Shown here: positions 24,035 through 33,800 of the stretch, one piece after another
Layout of the letters: every line of letters starts with the position of its first letter
How positions within the stretch are numbered: position 1 is the first letter of the stretch
Notes under the pieces: generated by a model
Told to the model about the DNA's origin: nothing
Seen by the model: only the letters and a program-made list of their open reading frames with translations
The model's database searches: none
Position numbers and translations under genes: made by a program
From: CAKZNE01 sp002695025
GTDB taxonomy: Bacteria; Bacteroidota; Bacteroidia; Flavobacteriales; Schleiferiaceae
Assembly: GCA_913043285.1 (NCBI GenBank)
Contig: CAJWML010000023.1
Span: 1-64,000 of the forward strand
Length of the DNA stretch: 64,000 bases
Direction of reading: 5' to 3'

Positions 24035-24997
24035 CTAAACCAATTCCTTAATAATCTGCTCGATTTTTATCCCTTCGGCTTCAGCCTTGTAGTTCTTTAC
24101 AATACGGTGACGAAGAATAGGTTCCGCCACAGCAAATACATCCTCACTATCCGGAGAGTATTTACCGTGCAGGGCCGCATGGGCTTTAGCGCCCAGTATA
24201 AGATACTGTGAAGCACGCGGACCGGCACCCCAGGCAATGTATTCGCGGGTAATATCCTTGGCCTTATTGCTTTCAGGGCGGGTGGCGCTAGCCAGAGAAA
24301 CCGCATATTCATAAACGGTATCACTGACCGGTACTTTACGGATGAGCTTCTGAAATTCAATGATCTCAGATGCCGTTAATACCTCAGACACCTGAGCGTT
24401 AAAATCACCGGTGGTGCTTTTTACAATCTGAAGTTCTTCCTCAAAGGTTGGATAGCCCACTTCAATATTGAACATAAAACGGTCCAGTTGTGCCTCGGGC
24501 AAGGGATACGTTCCTTCCTGCTCAATGGGATTCTGCGTAGCTAATACAAAAAAAGGCTCATCCATCCTATAGGTAGTACCGGCAGCGGTTACCGACTTTT
24601 CCTGCATAGCTTCCAGCAGGGCCGACTGGGTTTTGGGTGGTGTACGGTTGATCTCATCTGCCAGGATAATATTGGAGAAGAGCGGTCCTTTAATGAATTT
24701 GAAATTCCGGTTTTCATCCAGTATTTCAGAGCCTACAATATCAGAAGGCATCAAGTCCGGTGTGAACTGTATGCGGTTAAAGCTCAACCCAAGAGCCTGG
24801 GCGGTGGTATTTACGAGCAGGGTTTTGGCCAAACCCGGTACCCCTACCAATAATGAGTGGCCTTTACAGAACAGGGAAAGAATAAGGAGGTCAACCACTT
24901 TTTCCTGGCCTACAATTACTTTACCGATCTCCTTCTTCAGTACCCGGTACTTCTCCCCTAATTCCTGTATGGCTTGTACTTCGTCCTTATTCGACAT
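24035..24997 (-). CDS. MoxR-family AAA+ ATPase
   Basis: A 320-residue MoxR ATPase with Walker A GVPGLAKT, Walker B IILADEINR, sensor 1 ATQNPIEQEG and the downstream arginine-rich lid. MoxR proteins act as chaperones for metalloprotein or envelope-complex maturation, often with von Willebrand factor partners. No VWA gene is present here; instead it ends an operon of peptidyl-prolyl isomerases. The ATG at 24997 overlaps the preceding stop by 11 bases, supporting translational coupling. The DUF58 and BatA partners common in Bacteroidota are not in the window. Confidence 0.92.
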   Translation of the reverse strand: MSNKDEVQAIQELGEKYRVLKKEIGKVIVGQEKVVDLLILSLFCKGHSLLVGVPGLAKTLLVNTTAQALGLSFNRIQFTPDLMPSDIVGSEILDENRNFKFIKGPLFSNIILADEINRTPPKTQSALLEAMQEKSVTAAGTTYRMDEPFFVLATQNPIEQEGTYPLPEAQLDRFMFNIEVGYPTFEEELQIVKSTTGDFNAQVSEVLTASEIIEFQKLIRKVPVSDTVYEYAVSLASATRPESNKAKDITREYIAWGAGPRASQYLILGAKAHAALHGKYSPDSEDVFAVAEPILRHRIVKNYKAEAEGIKIEQIIKELV

Positions 24998-26342
24998 ATT
25001 GTGATGATCTTTTGATCCAATTGCGCTCAAAATTGCAATTGAAATATTCGTTATTCACCCTTACATAGGTGGTCTTCAGTTTCTCGTCTATCCACTTCTG
25101 GATTGCTTTACTCTCTTTTTCCTGACGGGCTACATTCTGTATGATCTGGTAATCCGTTTTCAGGTCGGCCCGGTGAGGCTCCGTTTTATTGATCAGTTTG
25201 ATCAAACGGAATCCCTCTTTATTATCGGGTCTGCGGAAAAACTGTGGTTCAGAAATACGACCAATCTCCAGTTTTTCCACGGCATAAAAGATACTCTTAT
25301 CCAACTGGCCGGTTTCCCAACGAGTATCTGCGCTCTGGGGGTTCATCACCAAACCACCATTGAGTTTGGAGTTTTCGTCATCAGAGAATTTCTCAGCCGC
25401 CTCTTCAAAACTCATTTCCTTGTTGAGTATGAGGTTTCGCACACTATCCAGCACGGATTGTGCCTTTTCCAGGTTTTCCTGTGACACCTTGGGCTTTATA
25501 AGGATATGACGAAGATCCAGCTCCTCTCCCCTACGCTTTTGTAATTGTACGATGTGATAACCGTATTCTTCCGTCTTAAAGGGTTCGGACACCTCACCAA
25601 CTTTCAGGTTAAAAGCCACCGCTTCAAATTCCTTTACAAACTGTCCTCTTTTAATACCCAGGTATTCTCCACCGTTCTTGGCTGAACCCGGATCTTCAGA
25701 GTACAATACCGCCATAGTACTGAAGGAGGAGCCATCTTCGATACGCTCGCGCAACTCATTCAGGCGGTCTATAGCATCCTGGCGTGCCTCTGCACTTATT
25801 TCAGGGTACTTGATAATCTGGGCATATTCGATCTGCGAATTGATCAACGGAAGGCTATCCTCCGGGATACTATTGTAGAATTCACGCACCTCCGAAGGCG
25901 TAATTTCAATATCCTTGGTAACTTCTCTCAGCATTTTCTGGGCTACCATCTGGTCATGGATAAAGGGCTGCATTTCCTCTTTTATCTCCACAATGGACTT
26001 CTTGTAGTACTGTTCCAGTTTCTGGCGGCTTCCTATTTGCTGCACAAATACATCGATCCTGCGGTCAATAGCCAGGTCTACTTCTTCATCCGAAACCTCT
26101 ATACTGTCAATTTCGGCCTGATGAAGCAATAGTTTTTCAAAGAGTATTTCTTCAAATATGCGGCACTTCTCAGATTCATTTTCACTGAGGCCTTGTGCTT
26201 TCAGGTTTTTGAACTGGCTGTCAATATTGGATTTCAGTACAATATTCTTACCTACAACGGCCACTACTCCATCTACCAACTCAGCCTGGGCCCAGGCTGC
26301 AGGACTCAATATCATCAGTAGTGCTGCAATACGTATCTTCAT
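24987..26342 (-). CDS. SurA-like periplasmic peptidyl-prolyl isomerase
   Basis: A 451-residue protein with signal peptide (ending AAWAQ), a SurA N-terminal helical domain (VVAVVGKNIVLKSNID, residues ~25-160) and two parvulin (PpiC) domains (~170-270 with SEDPGSAKNGGEYLG, and ~275-375 with LDLRHILIKP). SurA folds outer-membrane barrel precursors in the periplasm. It is the third of three consecutive folding-factor genes; the middle one ends 1 base before its start. The ATG at 26342 is chosen for the signal peptide. Confidence 0.9.
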   Translation of the reverse strand: MKIRIAALLMILSPAAWAQAELVDGVVAVVGKNIVLKSNIDSQFKNLKAQGLSENESEKCRIFEEILFEKLLLHQAEIDSIEVSDEEVDLAIDRRIDVFVQQIGSRQKLEQYYKKSIVEIKEEMQPFIHDQMVAQKMLREVTKDIEITPSEVREFYNSIPEDSLPLINSQIEYAQIIKYPEISAEARQDAIDRLNELRERIEDGSSFSTMAVLYSEDPGSAKNGGEYLGIKRGQFVKEFEAVAFNLKVGEVSEPFKTEEYGYHIVQLQKRRGEELDLRHILIKPKVSQENLEKAQSVLDSVRNLILNKEMSFEEAAEKFSDDENSKLNGGLVMNPQSADTRWETGQLDKSIFYAVEKLEIGRISEPQFFRRPDNKEGFRLIKLINKTEPHRADLKTDYQIIQNVARQEKESKAIQKWIDEKLKTTYVRVNNEYFNCNFERNWIKRSSQYVE

Positions 26343-26343
26343 T

Positions 26344-27219
26344 CTAATAAGTTTCAAATTCTTCTTTTTCGAGGGCATCCTCCAAAAGATTTTTCTCCAG
26401 GCTGGCCAGTAGCTCAAGCTTGCGCTGGTTGATCAGTATATTCCGAATCACCTCCTTCACATAGGCCAATGGCGAGTTTCCTTCCTTGATCCTATAACTA
26501 ACGATCTTCAGCAAATATAATTTGCCACCTTTGGTTATTTCCACGTATTTATTATTCGCCAAAAACTCACTTTGGTTATAGGTTTCGATCGGGAACCGTG
26601 AGGCCAGTTTATCAAAGCTTACCCACGAAGTGTCCTCCAACGCAAATTCGCTGGCATATTTAAGGGCATACTCTTTGGCTTTCTGAAAATCCTCCGGTTT
26701 ATCGGAACGGAACCAGTTCCTGGCATTGTCCAGTTTGGGCGCATCGGTATTGACGATGAGATAACGGGCCTTTAAAATGTTTTCCCGCAACTCAAAATTA
26801 TCACCGTGTTGCTCGTAGTAATCTTCTATCTCTGAGTCGGAGATAGCCGTGTCCAGGTTCTGGCGTACATATTCCTGCTGGTAAGCAAACTTCAGCAGAT
26901 CATTCCGGTAATTAGTGATCTGCTGGTCAAAGTCCTTTTGATTTTCGGTGAGGTTGTATTCTGCCTTATACAACATAAGCTGATCCTTGGCCCATACGCT
27001 GATGTAATTCTGTATAAAGGCCAGGCTGTCGCTTCCTGAAAGTCCCGGAGGCACAATATCCTCAATATCCTCTCGGTATAAATAACGATCGTATACACGA
27101 GCTACCGGCTCCTTTTTTTCTTCGTTGGAATTTACCAGCCAGTTACAGCCTGTTATAAAATACGCCAGAAAAACCCACCCAAAGAGGGCAATTCGTTTAT
27201 ATCTATCCTTGCTGCTCAA
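26344..27219 (-). CDS. Lipoprotein, divergent PPIase-like
   Basis: A 291-residue lipoprotein (lipobox YFITGC, then NWLVNSNEEKKEP). The N-terminal region (ARVYDRYLYREDIE, then SVWAKDQLMLYKAE) resembles the SurA/PpiD N-terminal chaperone domain. The middle (ISDSEIEDYYEQH) is again SurA-like, but I find no clear catalytic parvulin domain. It probably acts as a chaperone without isomerase activity, anchored in a membrane. Start is TTG at 27219, overlapping the preceding gene by 17 bases; no ATG precedes the signal sequence. Confidence 0.82.
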   Translation of the reverse strand: MSSKDRYKRIALFGWVFLAYFITGCNWLVNSNEEKKEPVARVYDRYLYREDIEDIVPPGLSGSDSLAFIQNYISVWAKDQLMLYKAEYNLTENQKDFDQQITNYRNDLLKFAYQQEYVRQNLDTAISDSEIEDYYEQHGDNFELRENILKARYLIVNTDAPKLDNARNWFRSDKPEDFQKAKEYALKYASEFALEDTSWVSFDKLASRFPIETYNQSEFLANNKYVEITKGGKLYLLKIVSYRIKEGNSPLAYVKEVIRNILINQRKLELLASLEKNLLEDALEKEEFETY

Positions 27220-29188
27220 GAACCTGCATTACTTTTTCCAACACCTTGGGATCCATCTCCACTGTATAGCGTTGCTTCAATTCGGCAATCCACTCTTTCT
27301 CCAGGTAATTTTGATAATCACTGATCACCAGGCCACGTGCTTCTTCCAGTGTTTTAGGGCGTGCCTGCTCCACAGAGCGTATATAAATGAAATTGTGACG
27401 ACCATCCTCTACAGTAATATCACTCATGCCCGTTTTCAATTCCCGGTTCATCAGTTCCTTTTTATCCTCGGCTTCAAACAGGCCGTCTTCTATTTGCACA
27501 TTGAGTTCCGAATCTTCATTCAACTTCTGCTCAACTTCTTCAACAGTAGCTCCTTTTTTAAACATCTTTCCTGCCTTCTTCGCTATTTTCTTATCAGCTG
27601 CTTTTACAATAGCCACATTATAACGGGTATCCCACATATAATCCGTTTTATGGGTTTCATAGAACTGTTTTAAACCGGTGGTATCGGTAACAGACTTCTT
27701 CCATACTTTCTTTTCAGTAAGATCAAATAGCAAAATGCCTTCGTAATACTCACGGGACAGCATGCGGAATTCAGGATATTTCTCTTCCAGGTGGGCCTTT
27801 TCGTAATCAATCAGCTGAGCTTCACTGTACTTTTCATAAGCTTTCCTCAACTCTGCATTAAGGCTGGAGTTTTGGGCATTACGGGGAGCATTGTCTTCCA
27901 GGTAAAACAGGAAATCACCCACTGTAAATTGCTGATCCGCAAACTCAAGCAATACTTTATCCTTGTTGCGGGCTTTATCAGCCGAGAATTTACCCTGCAG
28001 GTAAGAGTCACCTACTTGGTCATAGGCCATTTTACGGACTTTGGGATATTCTTTATAATCGTATTCCAGCTTAAGTCTCTTAATGACACTCTCGTGGCTT
28101 TGCTGGGAACGTGAATCTCTTTCCACACTGTTCTTGATCTGACCTTTGATCTCCGTGAAAGATGGAATAGGCTTTTTCTCGATCAATTTTACAATATGCC
28201 ACCCAATGGGTGTTTTAAAAGGCTTGGAATAATCTCCGGGGTTTTCAAGTGCAAAAGCCACTTCCTCAAATTCCGGGAACATCTTGTTGATACCGAATTC
28301 CGGTAATTCTCCACCCCGGACAGCGGTACTCTTATCTTCACTATAGACCCTGGCCATTTCTGCAAAATCACCACCGGCTTCCAGCTGTGAATAGATCTCA
28401 TTGATCTTTTTCTCAGCATTTTGCCTTTCTGTCTGGGCGGTTTTCTCATTTTCAACCACCATGATGTGCGCTACTCTAATGGTAGCCCTGGCGGGGCGTT
28501 CATCGGTCTTTTTGATCAGGTGAAAACCGAATTTGGTGCGAACAGGCTCCGAAATTTCACCTATTTTAAGATCGTATACGGCCGATTCAAAAGGGTATAC
28601 CATGTTAAAGGCGGTAAAATACCCCAGGTCTCCACCTCTTTTTGCGGAGTATGTATCTGCAGAATGTTTTTCAGCCATTTCGCTGAAATCAGCTCCGTTG
28701 ATGATCTTCTTGCGGATATCGCTTATTTCTTTTTTCGCCTCTTCAACTTTTTCGTCATCGGCATCAGCAGGTACGGCTATCATAATATGAGAGGCTCGTA
28801 CATCTTTCTGCATCCGGTTATAGGCTTCCTGGATGAGTTCCTCGGTTACGTCTCTGTCAGACAGGTAGGGCTTGGTGAGTTGTGCACGATACGAATTATA
28901 TTCCCGCAGAAAGCTATCGGCTGTATCCATTCCCTTTTCCTTGGCATCGTGCACCTTCAATTTGAAGTTAACGTACAGATCCAGATACTCACGTGGCGTT
29001 TTGGGATCAATATCTTCACCAAGGTTGCGGTTCTTATTGTATACGGCAATATACTCTTCAGCGGTTACGGAGTCGTTACCTATGTTGAACAATACCTGCT
29101 CATTGATGTCGGAACCTGTGGTTACCTGCTTTTGGGCACTTAGATGTAAAGTGAATAATAATACCGGGATTAAGTAAAAATTACGCAT
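27203..29188 (-). CDS. Periplasmic peptidyl-prolyl isomerase with two parvulin domains
   Basis: A 661-residue exported protein (signal ending HLSAQ). After an N-terminal helical part with EEYIAVYNKNRN there are two parvulin domains (residues ~135-230, with RASHIMIAVP and KRGGDLGYF, and ~240-340, with IRVAHIMVV and RGGELPEFG), then a long C-terminal half without a recognised catalytic domain (DTRYNVAIVKAADKKIAKKAGK near residue 540). It belongs to the PpiD/SurA-type isomerases of Bacteroidota. It follows guaB by 41 bases and opens the PPIase-MoxR series. Confidence 0.9.
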   Translation of the reverse strand: MRNFYLIPVLLFTLHLSAQKQVTTGSDINEQVLFNIGNDSVTAEEYIAVYNKNRNLGEDIDPKTPREYLDLYVNFKLKVHDAKEKGMDTADSFLREYNSYRAQLTKPYLSDRDVTEELIQEAYNRMQKDVRASHIMIAVPADADDEKVEEAKKEISDIRKKIINGADFSEMAEKHSADTYSAKRGGDLGYFTAFNMVYPFESAVYDLKIGEISEPVRTKFGFHLIKKTDERPARATIRVAHIMVVENEKTAQTERQNAEKKINEIYSQLEAGGDFAEMARVYSEDKSTAVRGGELPEFGINKMFPEFEEVAFALENPGDYSKPFKTPIGWHIVKLIEKKPIPSFTEIKGQIKNSVERDSRSQQSHESVIKRLKLEYDYKEYPKVRKMAYDQVGDSYLQGKFSADKARNKDKVLLEFADQQFTVGDFLFYLEDNAPRNAQNSSLNAELRKAYEKYSEAQLIDYEKAHLEEKYPEFRMLSREYYEGILLFDLTEKKVWKKSVTDTTGLKQFYETHKTDYMWDTRYNVAIVKAADKKIAKKAGKMFKKGATVEEVEQKLNEDSELNVQIEDGLFEAEDKKELMNRELKTGMSDITVEDGRHNFIYIRSVEQARPKTLEEARGLVISDYQNYLEKEWIAELKQRYTVEMDPKVLEKVMQVLEQQG

Positions 29189-29229
29189 TTCCAATAGTTT
29201 CAATTTTCAGTTTTATTACGAGTTAAGGA

Positions 29230-30705
29230 TTACTGGCGGCTGTAATTCGGAGCCTCACGCGTTATGTGAACGTCATGGGGATGACTTTCATGTACACCTG
29301 CCGCAGTAATTCGGGTAAACTTAGCATTTTTCTGAAGAGCCTTTATATCAGCGGCCCCGCAATAACCCATACCAGCACGCAAACCACCTATAAACTGGTA
29401 CATTACTTCACTCACTTCTCCCTTATACGCTACTCTTCCTACAATTCCTTCCGGAACCAGTTTTTTAATGTCATCCTCTACATCCTGGAAATACCGGTCC
29501 TTGGAACCACTTTGCATTGCTTCAATGGATCCCATTCCTCGGTATGTTTTATACTTACGGCCTTCGTATATTATCGTTTCCCCGGGAGCTTCTTTCGTAC
29601 CTGCCAGTAAGGACCCCAACATAACACAATCCGCTCCGGCTGCAACGGCCTTCACAATATCACCGGTAAAACGTATACCACCATCGGCAATAAGCGGCAC
29701 TCCGGAACCAGCAATTCCTTTAGCTACTTCCAGTACGGCAGACAATTGAGGTACTCCTACCCCTGCCACCACACGAGTGGTACAAATAGAACCGGGTCCT
29801 ATACCTACTTTAACTGCATCAGCACCGGCATCCACCAGGTACTTTCCGGCCTCAGCGGTAGCTATATTACCTACTACCACATCCAGGTCGGTAAATTTGG
29901 CCTTTACTCTTTGCAATGCATCTACCACGCCCCTGGTATGCCCGTGGGCCGTATCAATAATTACTGCATCTACATTGGATTCTACAAGGGCAGTTACCCT
30001 TTCCAGGATATCCCCGGTAACGCCCACTGCAGCAGCAACCCTGAGGCGTCCGTATGAATCTTTACAGGCATTTGGCTTTATCTTCAGCTTGGTAATATCA
30101 CGATAGGTAATAAGTCCTATAAGCTTATTTTCAGCCGTAACTACCGGCAATTTTTCAATTTTATGATTCTGAAGGATCACTTCGGCTTCCTGAAGCGAAG
30201 TATTCTGATGAGTAGTTATCAAGCCTTCACGGGTCATGATCTCACTCAGAGGGCGATCGTCATTTTTCTCAAAACGCAGATCACGGTTGGTTATAATCCC
30301 AATCAGCTTCTTTTCTCCGTCTACGATGGGAATTCCTCCGATCTTGAATTCTGACATCATTTTCTTGGCATCCGAAACCAGGGCATTTTCCTGCAAGGTA
30401 ACCGGGTCCAGTATCATTCCACTTTCAGCACGCTTAACATTACGTACTTCAATGGCCTGCTGTTCAATGGTCATGTTCTTATGAAGAACACCAATGCCTC
30501 CGTCCTGGGCTATGGCTATGGCCATACCTGACTCGGTTACAGTGTCCATCGCGGCCGATACAATAGGCGCTTTTAAACTGATATTTCGGGTAAATTTCGT
30601 GGAAAGATCTACCTCACGTGGTAAAACTTCAGAATAGGCGGGCACGAGAAGCACATCATCGTAAGTGAGCGCTTCACCCAATACTTTTTCAGAACTCAAT
30701 GGCAT
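29230..30705 (-). CDS. guaB: IMP dehydrogenase GuaB
   Basis: A 491-residue enzyme oxidising IMP to XMP with NAD+, the first committed step of GMP synthesis. The N-terminal TLTYDD-type region (EALTYDDVLLVPAYSEVLP), two CBS domains inserted at ~95-205 (for example IPIVDGEKKLIGIITNRD), the nucleophile loop GPGSICTTR with the catalytic Cys, and GGIRFTGDIVKA are all present. Length is normal. The ATG at 30705 is preferred to the TTG at 30717. A candidate promoter lies at 30738-30745. The isomerase genes follow downstream. Confidence 0.97.
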   Translation of the reverse strand: MPLSSEKVLGEALTYDDVLLVPAYSEVLPREVDLSTKFTRNISLKAPIVSAAMDTVTESGMAIAIAQDGGIGVLHKNMTIEQQAIEVRNVKRAESGMILDPVTLQENALVSDAKKMMSEFKIGGIPIVDGEKKLIGIITNRDLRFEKNDDRPLSEIMTREGLITTHQNTSLQEAEVILQNHKIEKLPVVTAENKLIGLITYRDITKLKIKPNACKDSYGRLRVAAAVGVTGDILERVTALVESNVDAVIIDTAHGHTRGVVDALQRVKAKFTDLDVVVGNIATAEAGKYLVDAGADAVKVGIGPGSICTTRVVAGVGVPQLSAVLEVAKGIAGSGVPLIADGGIRFTGDIVKAVAAGADCVMLGSLLAGTKEAPGETIIYEGRKYKTYRGMGSIEAMQSGSKDRYFQDVEDDIKKLVPEGIVGRVAYKGEVSEVMYQFIGGLRAGMGYCGAADIKALQKNAKFTRITAAGVHESHPHDVHITREAPNYSRQ

Positions 30706-30737
30706 AGGAGAAAGCAATTTTGTTTAAAAATTGCACG

Positions 30738-30745
30738 CAAAAATA
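30738..30745 (-). promoter_or_regulatory. Candidate -7 box (TATTTTTG) for guaB
   Basis: Exact TAnnTTTG on the minus strand about 33 bases before the guaB ATG; the surrounding TTAGTATTTTTGC is the same as upstream of the lipoprotein gene at 19042. Confidence 0.5.
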
Positions 30746-30787
30746 CTAAGATTATCCGAGTATAGCAGCATTATACGGTACTAAAGA

Positions 30788-30812
30788 AAAGCCCCGGCTT
30801 TACCGGGGCTTT
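30788..30812 (-). terminator. Intrinsic terminator of the T9SS surface-protein gene
   Basis: 10-base GC-rich stem AAAGCCCCGG / CCGGGGCTTT with loop CTTTA; on the minus strand the stem is followed by TTCTTTAG. It lies 23 bases after the stop of the gene ending at 30835. Confidence 0.85.
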
Positions 30813-30834
30813 ATTTTGTTGTATATGAATATTT

Positions 30835-33800
30835 CTAATTTATCAAAGTAAACGTACCACGTTCTTCCTCGGGTACATCTTCCTGGGTGGAATACTTAAG
30901 GTAGTAGACGTAAACACCGGTAGGCGCTTCCTGTCCATCCACTTTACCATCCCATTCTTCTCCGGGCTCATTGGTCTGGAAGACCACTTTACCCCAACGG
31001 TTAAGAATATAGAAATCGTATTCGGCCACATCCTCAAACCTCATACTGGGTCCGAAAGTTTTATTGACCTCTACATCACTACCGGGACGGAAAGCTGTAG
31101 GTACAAATACGCGGGCTTTTTGATTAACACATACGGTATTGGAAAGACTGGTATAAGGCAAGCCATTATCGTTAAGAATACTCAATGGGTTTCCAGTCTC
31201 AGTAGCTATTACGAAATAACAGAACCTTCCGGTTTCCTTCTCAAAGTCTTTGATAATATCCACGTAGGTGGTATCATTTCCATCTACCGTACCTATATAG
31301 CTAAACTTATTTTGTTTATTGATACTGCGGTAGATATCATATTGACCAACTACTCCACCCCACTCTTCGTAAGGACTCCATACCAGCGAGTTACTGCGGT
31401 TAGCGTTGGGTTTGGCCGTTAACACAATATTACGTCCAATGTTACTTACTGTATCTCTCTTGGCAGTACCACAACTGGGTCTTGCTGATATCCTGTAGAA
31501 ATAGGTAGTGGTAGGATCAACGGCATAGTCGCTGAAATAGATCACATAGGGAGGTGAACTTGGCATTTCAACATCTCCAATCTTTTCGTAAATACCGTAT
31601 TTCTCTGAAGACTTCTCAATATCAAAACCAGCTACATCAGCTTCTCCATCAACAAATGCTCTTATATCAATGGACTTACGGTTTTCATTATTTGTAACCT
31701 GAGCAACATACAGTACTCTGGAAGGTTGTGGCACGCTGGCATCCAGGCAAATGCGGTTGGACGAAGAAGTAACATTACCCGAGGCGTCCACTGCCTGTAC
31801 ATAGAAGCAATATTCAGCACCTTTTTTCAGGGAATTCTGAGTAAAACTTGTATCCTCTCCGGTACCGGAAAACAATACAGTGGCCGGACCAGGAACACCA
31901 AATTCGGTTATTTGTGCTATCACCCTATACTCTGCAGGTACCGCATTATTCAACTTACCTCCGTAAGGTTTCCATCCCAATTTCACAAATCCTTCGCAAC
32001 GGTTTATGTTTCCTTTAAGGAGTATGGTTTTATGAGAAGAAACCAGTAGTTCGTCACTTTGATTTCCGCAACTATCAACGGAAACTATCTTGAACTGTTC
32101 CGCCCGTTCATCGGCACGGCTATCGGTCCATTCGTAAGGCATAGGAGTTCCCACTGGTAAGGTGGAAACTACTCTCCAGCCACTTACAGGATCGTTAAAC
32201 AATACCAGGTAGTCCTGAACGTCACCATATTGTGTGGACTCCCAGCTAAGAATAGCATTTCCATCAGCATTTACACTCACACTATCCAGGTTCAGTACAT
32301 CCAGGTTCAATTGGTCACTGAAATAGCCCTGTTCTATAGTGGATTTGGATTGACATCCGGCAATGGTATCAGTAACCCTTATTTGATAGCGCAATGAATC
32401 TCCACACAACGGTCTGTCATCCAGATAACTGGTGGTACCGGAAGAAGTAGTCTCTCCCACCATTCTCCACGCTCCGCTATTAGCGGGATTCTCCATCCAT
32501 ATTTCGTACACACCTCTTGTATCAAAAGGAAGCAATGAAGAGTTTGGAATAAGAGGATTCCAGCTAAGGTCAGCCTGATTACTGCTAAAGGCAGGCTTAG
32601 GCGTCATTTTGAGGGTCATAAGGCTTAGTGTATCACTACTGCGCGATATAAAATTACAAGCTCCTGTACTCTTATTCAGATAGAAGTGACGAAGACCGGT
32701 ATTGTAAGCTACAATAGTGGTAAGAGAGTCGATATCAGCAATACTATCGTATTTAAAATAAGGACCATTCTTACTGGCCGCTGCATAAATGTAGTAGTAA
32801 TTGAACTTCAAGGCACTATCCTGAGCAGGTTGAGACTGATCCCAATCCAGGCGAATATCTTTTGAGGGTGGATTCCCCCCTTCTGCACCTACTTCCTCAA
32901 AGGATACACATTTGAGCAAAGGAGGAGAAGGGTCTCCCGGAGAAACTTCTACAATCAACGTAGAAAGCGATATCTCCGGAGCCGGACAGGCGTTATCCTC
33001 CATTCTCAATGAAAAGGTGAATTTGTTCACACCTCCACAACCCTGGTTGTTGAAATTCAGGTTGGAACAATCCGGTGACCAGTTGAATTCAATATAGTTA
33101 TTCTGGATAGCTGTAAAACCGGTTTGGGGTGCTACAGGAGTTGCCGTGGCACAAGGGTAGGAACCCAGACATCCTGTGTTGGAAGTAGGAGGATTACCCA
33201 TTTGCAGACCCTGGGCGCTGAATTTTACCGATTGGGGTACTCCGGTAGGTAGGAAGTCACCATCATTGGCAGATATCACAAAATTAAGAGTATCACCAGG
33301 ATACATTTTGGTACGGTAAACATTTCCGGTACGCTTAATACGCGGGTAAAGGGCGGTATCAATAATTGCTCCAGGAGCATTATTTCCTACAGTACATCCT
33401 GAGGTTCTGAAAACCAAAGCCACATCCCTGAAAATCTCGGCTATCCTCCAATACTGAAAAGTTCCTGGAGCAGGGCCACCACCACAACGCCAGGACTCAA
33501 TGGCAAAACAACTGGCATAGGTACCTTCCAAAGCATTGATAGGTGACATCTTTATTTGACCGGTTGTACCATCCAATATAACCGGGCCATTGGCAGGATT
33601 AGTACCAGGATTGGGAAAAGGCTGTGTCATAGAATAACCTCCCATCCAGGCTCCGGGGGGAATAGGACCTAATGGATTATCATCCCAAGGTTCGGCCCAT
33701 TTGTAAAACAAGGAATCCAAGTCCTTATCAGAAGCAAGGTGGTTATATTCAAATACACTACCTACACATTGTGTAATAGCCGCAGATTCAATAAATTCCG

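Noticed and set aside
28421..29143. 240-codon plus-strand frame opposite the PPIase gene
   Set aside because: Phe/Val-rich antisense product of a coding region with strong parvulin motifs on the other strand.
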